From positions 1 to 40,779 of the forward strand of contig NZ_CADEFR010000031.1 in assembly GCF_902826655.1 (NCBI RefSeq): a stretch of 40,779 nucleotides of DNA, given 5' to 3'. The notes under the pieces were generated by a model that was not told the DNA's origin, searched no databases, and saw only the letters and a list, made by a program, of their open reading frames with translations. Source of the DNA: an uncultured Methylibium sp. GTDB lineage: Bacteria > Pseudomonadota > Gammaproteobacteria > Burkholderiales > Burkholderiaceae_C. Positions 17,789 through 25,337 of this stretch are shown here, piece after piece. Position numbers and translations under genes: made by a program. Position 1 is the stretch's first letter, and every line of letters begins with the position of its first letter.

Positions 17789-19624
17789 ATGAGCACACCC
17801 CTCCCGACCGCCCCGGGCGCCTTCGAGCGCGCCGCCCCTGCCACCGGCCAGCGCTGGGCGTGGCTGCCCGCCATCGGCTCCTGGCAGTACTACCTGATGC
17901 TGGCCGCGCTGGGCATCTTCATCCTCGGCCCGCTGGGCGGGGTGACGGCCTCGTACATGAACTTCTCGATCGGCTTCTTCGTCGGCGGCCAGGTCGTCGC
18001 GGGGATCCTGGGATCGACGGTCACGCTGGGCTACGGCCCCGAAGGCAAGCACGGCGCCAACTACATGCAGACCGCGGCCGCCTCGGTGGCCGGCATGTCC
18101 GGCATGGGCGTGCTGATCCAGGCGATGGTGTGGATGGGCCTGCCGCAGCCGCCGGCCTGGCAGCTCATGCTCTTCATGGGCGCGATCGGCATGTTCGGCG
18201 CGGGCGTCGGCATGCTGTACACGCCCATCCTCGTCGACCGGCTGCAGCTGACCTTCCCCTCGGGCTTCGCGGTCGCCAACATCCTGCGCGCCCTCACCGA
18301 CCCGGCGCTGCTGAAGCGCTCGGTCGCGCGCCTGGGTGGCGGCATCGCGCTCGGCATCACCGGCGGCCTGGCCTCGGCCAAGGTGGCGGCGCTGGGCGCG
18401 ATCGAGCTGTCGACGTCGACGCTGGGCGCGGGCATGCTGGTCGGCGCGCGCATCGGCATCGCGGCGCTGGTGGCCGGCCTGACCGGCTCGATGCTGATCC
18501 CGACCTTCGTCGACATGGGCTGGCTGCAGCCCGACGAGCCCTTCCGCAAGATCACCTTCCTGATCGGCCTGGGCTTGATCATGGGCGCCGCCATCCTCGA
18601 CATCGGCGAGCTGCTGATCGAGGCGTGGCGACGCTGGCAGTCGCCGCCGGCCGCATCGACCGAGCCCGAGCCCGCGTGGAAGCGCATGAACTATCCGCGC
18701 CTCGTCGCGTGGATCGTGTTCTGGGGCGCGATGGTGGTGGTGCTGGGCGCGACCATCCTGCACCAGCCGATCGGCTTCCTGGTGCTGGCGGTGCTGCTGG
18801 TGCTGGTGTTCTCGCTGATCGTCGGCATCTCGCTGGGCATCAGCGACTCGGCGCCGATCTCGGCCGCCTTCGTCGCGGCCATCGTGCTGATGGCCGCGCT
18901 GGGCCTCAAGGACCCGACGGTCGGCCTGATGGCCGGCGGCATCCTGCTGGTGGCCTGCAGCGTCGGCAGCGACATGCAGCAGGACCGCTCGACCGGCTGG
19001 CGCCTGGGCACGCCGCGCACGCTGCAGTTCCGCTTCCAGGTGCTGGGGCTGGTGGTCGGCGCGGTGCTGACGGTCGGCTTCGCCAAGCTCTTCATGAGCG
19101 CCTACCCGGTGCTGGCGCTCGACCAGACGGTGATGAAGGCCGGCGAATCGCCCGCGCAATGGCAGTCGGCGATGACCTACAAGTTCGTCGGCGCGCTGCG
19201 CAGCCTGACCGACGACAAGCCCTTCCAGCGTCACGCGATCGTGCTCGGCATCGCGCTCGGCCTGGCGGTGCAGATCGTGCGCCGCTGGCTGTTCTCGACC
19301 CCGGCCTACCAGCGCTTCAAGGCCAGCGGCAAGGCCGGCGGCGCGGGCGACTTCCTCATCGACGCGGTCGTGCTGCCCTCGCCCTACGCCTATTCCTTCG
19401 GCACCTTCTTCGGCATCGCCACCTCGGCCTGGCTGGCGATCGGCGGCGTGATCAGCAGCAGCGCCAACTGGCTGCAGGCCCGCAGGCCGCGCCAGCCCTC
19501 GGAGCAGGCGCTGCCCAGCGACATGAGCACCACCTCGCTGCTCGGCGGCGGCCTGATCGCCGGCGACGCGCTGGCGGCGCTGGGCCTGGGGGTCGTCGGC
19601 CTGCTGGCGACCGTGATCGCCTGA
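17789..19624 (+). CDS. OPT-family oligopeptide/metal-chelate transporter
   Basis: 611-residue membrane protein with many hydrophobic segments. Near the N-terminus it has GPLGGVTASYMNFSIGFFVGG. The OPT/YSL-type middle (PTFVDMGWLQPDEPFRKIT, about 235-255) and the conserved ending LGGGLIAGDALAALGLGV near residue 590 also fit the family. OPT proteins import peptides or metal-siderophore complexes using proton energy. The OPT assignment rests on overall character, not on an alignment. It is divergent from the orphan binding protein. The next gene, an epimerase, starts 26 bases after its stop on the same strand, so the two may be co-transcribed. Confidence 0.85.
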   Translation: MSTPLPTAPGAFERAAPATGQRWAWLPAIGSWQYYLMLAALGIFILGPLGGVTASYMNFSIGFFVGGQVVAGILGSTVTLGYGPEGKHGANYMQTAAASVAGMSGMGVLIQAMVWMGLPQPPAWQLMLFMGAIGMFGAGVGMLYTPILVDRLQLTFPSGFAVANILRALTDPALLKRSVARLGGGIALGITGGLASAKVAALGAIELSTSTLGAGMLVGARIGIAALVAGLTGSMLIPTFVDMGWLQPDEPFRKITFLIGLGLIMGAAILDIGELLIEAWRRWQSPPAASTEPEPAWKRMNYPRLVAWIVFWGAMVVVLGATILHQPIGFLVLAVLLVLVFSLIVGISLGISDSAPISAAFVAAIVLMAALGLKDPTVGLMAGGILLVACSVGSDMQQDRSTGWRLGTPRTLQFRFQVLGLVVGAVLTVGFAKLFMSAYPVLALDQTVMKAGESPAQWQSAMTYKFVGALRSLTDDKPFQRHAIVLGIALGLAVQIVRRWLFSTPAYQRFKASGKAGGAGDFLIDAVVLPSPYAYSFGTFFGIATSAWLAIGGVISSSANWLQARRPRQPSEQALPSDMSTTSLLGGGLIAGDALAALGLGVVGLLATVIA

Positions 19625-19649
19625 CCGAAACGCGGCACGGGTCGGGCCG

Positions 19650-20621
19650 ATGAAGCTGCTGGTGCTGGGCGGCACCGCCTTCCTCGGCCGCCACGTCGTC
19701 GAGGCAGCGCTCGCGGCCGGTCACGCGCCGACGCTGTTCAACCGCGGCCGGCGCGCGCCCGGGCTGTTCCCGGCGCTGCGCACGCTGGTCGGCGATCGCA
19801 ACGGCGACGCTGCAGCGCTGCGCGGCCAGCGCTTCGATGCGGTGATCGACCTCAGCGGCTACACGCCGCGCCATGTGGCGACGGTGCTCGATGCCCTGGG
19901 CACCGATGCGATCGGTCACTACGTCTTCGTCTCCAGCATCTCGGTCTGCCGGGCGTTCCCGCCGGGCTGCGCCTATGACGAGGCGGCGCCCGTGGCCGAC
20001 GGCCACGAGGGCTACGGCCCGCTCAAGGCGCGCAGCGAGGAAGCGCTCGCCGCCGCGCTGCCGGGGCGCCTGAGCTGCGTGCGGCCCGGGCTGATCGTCG
20101 GCCCGCACGACCCGACCGGGCGCTTCACCTACTGGCCGCGGCGCGTCGCGCGCGGCGGGGCCGTGCTGGCGCCGGGCCGGCCCGGGCGGCCGGTGCAGTG
20201 GATCGACGCGCGCGACCTGGCGGCCTGGTGCGTGCAACTGGCCGAACGCCGGCAGGGTGGCGTCTTCCACGCGGTCGGGCCGCGCGAGGTGCTGACGATG
20301 CTGGAGCTGCTCGAGACCTGCCGAGACGTCGCCAACAGCGATGCCCGGTGGGTGTGGCGCAGCGATGCGGAACTGCGGGCCGACGGCGTGGCGCCGTGGA
20401 CCGGCCTGCCGCTGTGGCTGCCCGAGGACGACGCGGACTTCGGCGGCATGCTGCTGGCACGCTGTGAACGCGCGCTGCAGGCCGGCCTGCGACTGCGGCC
20501 GCTGGCCGACACGGTGCGCGCGACGCTGGACTGGGACCGCGCGCGCGACCCGCCGGTCGTCGGCGAGGTCGAGACGCTGAGCGCCGGGCGCGAAGCCGAA
20601 CTGCTGGCCGACGCGGCCTGA
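19650..20621 (+). CDS. NAD-dependent epimerase/reductase (atypical extended SDR)
   Basis: 323 residues with an N-terminal Rossmann nucleotide-binding motif GGTAFLGRHVVEAAL (about 8-22). The variant active-site Ser-Tyr/Lys region is FVSSISVC followed later by GYGPLKARSEEAL, and binding contacts appear in VIDLSGYTPRH. It resembles bacterial extended/atypical SDR reductases with unknown substrate. The start follows the OPT stop by 26 bases. It runs convergently into the HDOD gene, whose stop is 3 bases away. Confidence 0.87.
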   Translation: MKLLVLGGTAFLGRHVVEAALAAGHAPTLFNRGRRAPGLFPALRTLVGDRNGDAAALRGQRFDAVIDLSGYTPRHVATVLDALGTDAIGHYVFVSSISVCRAFPPGCAYDEAAPVADGHEGYGPLKARSEEALAAALPGRLSCVRPGLIVGPHDPTGRFTYWPRRVARGGAVLAPGRPGRPVQWIDARDLAAWCVQLAERRQGGVFHAVGPREVLTMLELLETCRDVANSDARWVWRSDAELRADGVAPWTGLPLWLPEDDADFGGMLLARCERALQAGLRLRPLADTVRATLDWDRARDPPVVGEVETLSAGREAELLADAA

Positions 20622-20623
20622 GA

Positions 20624-21490
20624 CTACTCGCCGAGGCGCGACACGCTGGCCACGACGGCCTCGTGCAGCAGCGCGGCGTCGAGCCCGGCCGTCGCGCCGA
20701 GCGCCGCGCACAGTCGGGCCAGCGCCGCGTCGCTGCTGCCGTCGAGCGCAGCGTCGACCACCGCGGCCAGCACCAGCAGGCGCTGCACCGACAGCGACTC
20801 GGTGAGCCAGGGCGCGGACATCTCGTCGCCGGCGTCGCGGTCGGCGCCGTGGCCGGTGTCGGCCACCGCCAGACTGCGCAGCACCGCCGGGCGCAGGCGC
20901 ACGCTGGTGGCGACATCGCCGGACAGGCCCCAGGCCTGGCACAGCGCGGCACCCAGCGCCGCATGCGTCGCGCCGTAGGCGGCGGCTTCGGCCTGCAGTT
21001 GCGCCAGCGCATCAGGCGCCAGCGTGACCAGGGCCTCGTAGGTCGGCCCGTCGTGGGCGACCAGCGCGGCCTGGCCGCTTTCGGCGAACAGGCCGGCGGT
21101 GTGCGCCAGCCAGGGATCGATGTCGAGCGCCTGGGCCGCACGGCCCATCGCGAGGCCGCGCTTGCCAGCGCGCGCCCACAGGGCGGTGAGCAGCGGGCTC
21201 GGTGGGAAGGCGCCGCGCAGGCCGATCTCGAAAGTCAGTGCCGACACCTCGCGGGTGCCCAGGTAGCGCGCGGCCTCGGGCACCGATTCGACGCGCCGCA
21301 TCAGGCCGAACAGCGCCGAGTTGACGGTGCGAACGACCGCCGACGCCAGCGCCATGTCGGTCTCGATCAGCGACGAGATGGATTGCAGGTTGGCGTCCTC
21401 GTCGTGCATCAGCAGCGAGAGCTTCACCAGGACCTGCGGGCAGGCCGGCAGGTCGATGTCGAGGTTGCGCAGGGCGGGATCGATGGCCAT
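20624..21490 (-). CDS. HDOD-domain protein
   Basis: 288 residues. The HDOD domain begins DIDLPACPQVLVKLSLLMHDEDANLQSISSLIETDMALASAVVRTVNSALFG at about 9-65. This is the degenerate HD-type helical domain used in signalling and in chemotaxis-like pathways, without catalytic HD metal residues. The C-terminal half is helical without a named domain. The ATG at 21490 was chosen; an in-frame TTG at 21508 is less likely. A TAGCAT -10-like element lies only 5 bases before the ATG on this strand, so the transcript would be leaderless. Divergent from the OYE gene. Confidence 0.85.
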   Translation of the reverse strand: MAIDPALRNLDIDLPACPQVLVKLSLLMHDEDANLQSISSLIETDMALASAVVRTVNSALFGLMRRVESVPEAARYLGTREVSALTFEIGLRGAFPPSPLLTALWARAGKRGLAMGRAAQALDIDPWLAHTAGLFAESGQAALVAHDGPTYEALVTLAPDALAQLQAEAAAYGATHAALGAALCQAWGLSGDVATSVRLRPAVLRSLAVADTGHGADRDAGDEMSAPWLTESLSVQRLLVLAAVVDAALDGSSDAALARLCAALGATAGLDAALLHEAVVASVSRLGE

Positions 21491-21592
21491 ACGGGATGCT
21501 AGAAGCAAGCACGGAACGAGAGAACTTGCAGCAGCGCGCCTTTGACCTTGCTTTTAGAGTGACCGGAACGCTTTCGTGAAGGAGTTGCGCTC

Positions 21593-22681
21593 ATGCCGTC
21601 CACGCCCAGCCTGTTCGATCCCGTCCGCCTCGGCGACATCGCCCTGGCCAACCGCGTGGCGATGGCCCCGCTGACGCGCAACCGGGCGGCGCCCGGCCGC
21701 GTGCCCTCGCCGCTGGCGGTGGAGTACTACGCCCAGCGCGCCAACGCCGGCCTGATCGTCACCGAGGCGACCCAGATCTCGCCGCTGGGCCAGGGCTACC
21801 TGGACACGCCCGGCATCTACAGCCGCGAGCAGGTCGAAGGCTGGAAGCCCGTCACCCGCGCCGTGCACGAGCGCGGCGGCAAGATCGTCGTGCAGCTGTG
21901 GCACGTCGGCCGCATCTCGCACGTCTCGCTGCTGCCCGACGGCGAGGTGCCGGTGGCGCCGTCGGCGATCCGCGCCAGGTCCAAGACCTTCACGGCCCAG
22001 GGCTTCGAGGACGTCTCGGCGCCGCGCGCGCTGGCCCTCGACGAGCTGCCGGGCATCGTCGAGCAGTACCGCGTCGCCGCGCGCCACGCCATCGAGGCCG
22101 GCTTCGACGGCGTCGAGGTGCACGGCGCCAACGGCTACCTGCTCGACCAGTTCCTGCGCGACGGCATGAACCAGCGCACCGACGCCTACGGCGGATCGAT
22201 CGAGAACCGCGCGCGCCTGCTGCTCGAGGTGATGACGGCGATCACGCAGGAGATCGGCGCCGGCCGCACCGGCCTCAGGCTGTCGCCGGTGACGCCCGCC
22301 AACGACGCCAGCGACTCGAACCCGCAGCCGCTGTTCAACCACGTGGCCGAGCAACTGGCGCCGCTGAAGCTCGCCTTCGTGCACGTGATCGAGGGCTCGA
22401 CCGGCGGGCCGCGCGACGTGGCACCCTTCGACTACGCGGCCCTGCGCGAGCGCGCGAAGGCACCGTGGATGGTCAACAACGGCTACGACCGGCAGATGGC
22501 GGTGGACGCCGTCGCCTCGGGCGCGGCCGACGTCGTGGCCTTCGGCCGGCCCTACATCAGCAACCCGGACCTGGTCGAGCGGCTGAAGCGCGGCGCGCCG
22601 TTCGCGCCGCTGAACCGCGACACGCTCTATGGCGGCGGCGCCCAGGGCTACACCGACTACCCGGCGCTGGAAGCGGCCTGA
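21593..22681 (+). CDS. Old Yellow Enzyme-family ene-reductase
   Basis: 362 residues, FMN-binding TIM barrel (residues 5-350). Motifs are MAPLTRNRA, the flavin-binding QLWHVGRIS, the catalytic pair His and Asn in VEVHGANGYLLDQFL, the RTDAYGGSIENRARLLLEV stretch and the phosphate-binding VVAFGRPYISNPDLV. It reduces activated C=C bonds using NAD(P)H and belongs to the classical NemA-like group. The start has GAAGGAG upstream. The tautomerase-like gene follows after 23 bases, so the two likely form a small detoxification unit. Confidence 0.92.
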   Translation: MPSTPSLFDPVRLGDIALANRVAMAPLTRNRAAPGRVPSPLAVEYYAQRANAGLIVTEATQISPLGQGYLDTPGIYSREQVEGWKPVTRAVHERGGKIVVQLWHVGRISHVSLLPDGEVPVAPSAIRARSKTFTAQGFEDVSAPRALALDELPGIVEQYRVAARHAIEAGFDGVEVHGANGYLLDQFLRDGMNQRTDAYGGSIENRARLLLEVMTAITQEIGAGRTGLRLSPVTPANDASDSNPQPLFNHVAEQLAPLKLAFVHVIEGSTGGPRDVAPFDYAALRERAKAPWMVNNGYDRQMAVDAVASGAADVVAFGRPYISNPDLVERLKRGAPFAPLNRDTLYGGGAQGYTDYPALEAA

Positions 22682-22704
22682 GCCGCCGCAACGAAGGAGC
22701 TGCC

Positions 22705-23085
22705 ATGCCACTCGTCACGCTGACCGTCCGCAAGCCCCGGAGCGCCGCCTTCAAGGCCGGCGTGCTCGATGCCGTGCACGCCGCGCTGGTCGCGTCCGGC
22801 GTGCCGGAGACCGACAAGTTCCAGCGCGTGCTGGAACTCGACGCCGCCGACTTCCGCGTCGACCCGAGCTATCCCGACGCCGCGTCGCCGCGCGGCGACG
22901 ACTTCGTGCTGATCGAGGTGCTGTGGTCGGTGGGCCGCAGCGTCAAGGTCAAGAAGAAGCTGCTCGAGGACCTGATGGGCCGACTGAAGGCCCAGGGCCT
23001 GGACCCCGAGCACGTGATGGTCGTCTTCAAGGAGACGACCTGGGAGAACTGGTCCTTCGCCGGCGGGCGGCTGATCCACACCTGA
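22705..23085 (+). CDS. Tautomerase-family protein
   Basis: 126 residues. After Met removal the N-terminal Pro2 is exposed (MPLVTLTVRK), as needed for the proline-based acid/base chemistry of the 4-OT/MIF superfamily. The size is double that of 4-OT, so it belongs to the long, fused-type tautomerases. The C-terminal segment ...VFKETTWENWSFAGG resembles these larger members. The start has AAGGAGC upstream. It lies 23 bases after the OYE gene and ends just before the convergent Bug receptor. Substrate unknown. Confidence 0.85.
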   Translation: MPLVTLTVRKPRSAAFKAGVLDAVHAALVASGVPETDKFQRVLELDAADFRVDPSYPDAASPRGDDFVLIEVLWSVGRSVKVKKKLLEDLMGRLKAQGLDPEHVMVVFKETTWENWSFAGGRLIHT

Positions 23086-23102
23086 CGCGCGAGGATCCGA
23101 CG

Positions 23103-23117
23103 GCGACCGCGGGTCGC
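23103..23117. repeat. Small hairpin in the 72-base gap between two convergent genes
   Basis: GCGACC (23103-23108) and GGTCGC (23112-23117) pair perfectly with a 3-base loop. It lies between the tautomerase stop (23085) and the convergent Bug receptor stop (23158). There is no T-run, so it may only be a weak bidirectional terminator. Confidence 0.3.
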
Positions 23118-23157
23118 TTGCTCCGCAACGCGTACCGCGATCCGAGGCGCTGTCTCC

Positions 23158-24141
23158 CTAATCTACCTTCGCGCCCGACACCTTCACGACCTGCGCCCAC
23201 TTCTTCGTTTCGCTGTCGATCAGCTTCGCGAACTCGGCGCTGGTGTTGCCGCTGGGGATCGCGCCCTGCGACAGCAGCCGCTCCTTGAGCGCCGGCGCGC
23301 CCAGCGCCTTGGCGGTCTCCTGCTGCAGCCGCGTGACGATGTCCATCGGCGTGCCGGCCGGCGCGAGCAGGCCGAACCACGAACTGGCTTCGTAGCCCTT
23401 CACCGGCCCGGCTTCGGCGATGGTCGGCAGGTCGGGCAAGGCCTGGGAGCGCTCGGCACTCGTCACGGCCAGGGCCTTGAGCTTGCCGGCCCGGATCTGC
23501 GGCATCGCCGACGGCAGGTTGTCGAACATCAGGTCCATCGTGCCGCCGATCAGGTCCAGCAGCGCCGGGCCCGAGCCGCGGTAGGGGAAATGGACCATGA
23601 AGCTGCCGGTCATGCTCTTGAACAGCTCGCCGCTCAGGTGGATCGAGGTGCCGTTGCCGCTGGAGGCCATGTTGAGCTTGCCGGGGTTGGCCTTGGCGTA
23701 CTTGATGAGATCGGGCACGCCCTTGATGCCCAGTTGCTCGGCCTTGGCCGGGTTCATCACCAGCACGTTCGGCACCGCGGCGACCAGCGACACCGGCACG
23801 AAGTCCTTGATCGGGTCGTAGGGCAGCTTGGGGTACAGCGCCGCGTTGATGCCGTGCGTGCCGACCGTGCCCATCAGCAGCGTGTGGCCGTCGGCGGCGC
23901 TGCGCGCGACCTCGGCCGCGCCGACGTTGCCGCCGGCGCCCGGCTTGTTGTCGACCACGAAGGCCTGGCCGAAGGCCTTCTGCAGCTCGGGCGCGAGAGC
24001 GCGCGCGAGGATGTCGGTGGTGCCGCCGGCCGCGAAGGGCACGACGATGCGCACGGGCTTCGCCGGCCACGCGGCCTGCGCGTGCAGACCGGCGGGCGCA
24101 GCGGCGAGCAGGGCAAGGACGGAGCGGCGCTGGACGGTCAT
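23158..24141 (-). CDS. Bug-family tripartite tricarboxylate transporter receptor (orphan)
   Basis: 327 residues with a signal segment (about 1-22, Tat-like [12 protein letters not shown]). Bug/TctC family features are [25 protein letters not shown] (about 27-51) and [20 protein letters not shown], plus the later [15 protein letters not shown] and the [15 protein letters not shown] segment. Bug proteins bind carboxylates or similar small molecules in the periplasm, and most are encoded without a TctAB transporter. The start at 24141 has GAGGAG upstream. It is divergent from the second Bug gene across a 140-base gap with no clear regulatory motif. Ligand unknown. Confidence 0.9.
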   Translation of the reverse strand: MTVQRRSVLALLAAAPAGLHAQAAWPAKPVRIVVPFAAGGTTDILARALAPELQKAFGQAFVVDNKPGAGGNVGAAEVARSAADGHTLLMGTVGTHGINAALYPKLPYDPIKDFVPVSLVAAVPNVLVMNPAKAEQLGIKGVPDLIKYAKANPGKLNMASSGNGTSIHLSGELFKSMTGSFMVHFPYRGSGPALLDLIGGTMDLMFDNLPSAMPQIRAGKLKALAVTSAERSQALPDLPTIAEAGPVKGYEASSWFGLLAPAGTPMDIVTRLQQETAKALGAPALKERLLSQGAIPSGNTSAEFAKLIDSETKKWAQVVKVSGAKVD

Positions 24142-24281
24142 GATGTCTCCTCGGCGACAGAACGTGGCGGGCAGAGGGTCAGTGTGCCGCACGACGGCGT
24201 CGCGACGTTCGGCGAAATCCCGATGCGTGCACGCGGGCCGGGTGCCAAGCTCGCCGCTTCGCCATTCGCCGGGAGATCGCC

Positions 24282-25253
24282 ATGACGCAACGCCGCACCC
24301 TGCTCAAGACCCTGGCCGGCAGCGCTGCGCTCGTCGCGCTGCCCGCGCTGCGCGCGCAGACCGCCTGGCCCGCGCAGCCGATCAAGCTGCTGGTCGCCTT
24401 CCCGGCCGGCGGGCCGACCGACATCACGATGCGCGTGCTGGCCGAGAACGCCGGCAAGCTGCTCGGCCAGACGGTGATCGTCGAGAACAAGCCCGGCGCC
24501 GGCGGCACGCTGCCGGCCCAGCAGCTGCAGCAGAGCAAGCCCGACGGCTACACGGTCGCGCAGATCCCGCTCGGCGTGTTCCGCCTGCCCTACACGCAGA
24601 AGATCACCTGGGATCCGCTCAAGGACCTGAGCTACATCATCGGCATCACCGGCTATGCCTTCGGCGTGGTCGTGCCGGCCGAGTCGCCGATCAAGACCTG
24701 GGCCGATTTCGTCGCCTACGCCAAGTCCAACCCGGGGCAGCTGAGCTACGGCTCGACCGGCATCCTGACGAGCCCGCACCTCACGATGGAGGAGATCGCG
24801 CTCAAGCTCGGCATCACGCTGAACCACATCCCGTACAAGGGCAGCGCCGACCTGATGCAGTCCATCCTGGGCGGGCAGATCATGGCCGCGGCCGATTCGA
24901 CCGGCTTCGCGCCGCACGTCGCGGCCGGCAAGCTGCGCGTGCTCAACACCTGGGGCGAGCAGCGCCTCGCCAAGTTCCCCGAGGTGCCGACGCTCAAGGA
25001 CCTGGGCCTGGGCATCGTGCAGGCCTCGCCCTATGGCCTGGGCGGCCCCAAGGGCATGGACGCGGGCCTGGTGCAACGCCTGCACGACGGCTTCAAGCAG
25101 GCGATGGAGATGCCCAACCACGTCGAGGCGCTGGCCAAGTACGACCAGGCGCTGATGTACATGAGCCCGGCCACCTACGCGAAGTTCGCCGCCGACACCT
25201 CGGCACGCGAGAAGGCGGTGGTCGAGCGCCTCGGGCTGGCCAAGCCGACCTGA
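24282..25253 (+). CDS. Bug-family tripartite tricarboxylate transporter receptor (orphan, second copy)
   Basis: 323 residues with a signal segment (about 1-26, [21 protein letters not shown]). Family features are [27 protein letters not shown] and [25 protein letters not shown]. Other shared segments are [18 protein letters not shown] and [19 protein letters not shown]. It differs strongly from the divergent neighbour Bug, so the pair is not a recent duplication. The start has GGGAGA upstream. No TctA or TctB gene is near. Ligand unknown. Confidence 0.9.
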   Translation: MTQRRTLLKTLAGSAALVALPALRAQTAWPAQPIKLLVAFPAGGPTDITMRVLAENAGKLLGQTVIVENKPGAGGTLPAQQLQQSKPDGYTVAQIPLGVFRLPYTQKITWDPLKDLSYIIGITGYAFGVVVPAESPIKTWADFVAYAKSNPGQLSYGSTGILTSPHLTMEEIALKLGITLNHIPYKGSADLMQSILGGQIMAAADSTGFAPHVAAGKLRVLNTWGEQRLAKFPEVPTLKDLGLGIVQASPYGLGGPKGMDAGLVQRLHDGFKQAMEMPNHVEALAKYDQALMYMSPATYAKFAADTSAREKAVVERLGLAKPT

Positions 25254-25337
25254 GGTCGCGCCGCACACCCCCCGGCGACGGGAGCTGGCCGGCGGGCGCT
25301 GGCTTAGCATCGGCGACAGCCGCTGCCGCCTGACGCC

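Noticed and set aside
21524-21572. MerR-type promoter with 19-base spacing before the Old Yellow Enzyme gene (TTGACC at the -35 position)
   Set aside because: There is no matching -10 hexamer 19 bases later and no clear dyad between; only the half-site TAGAGT is present.
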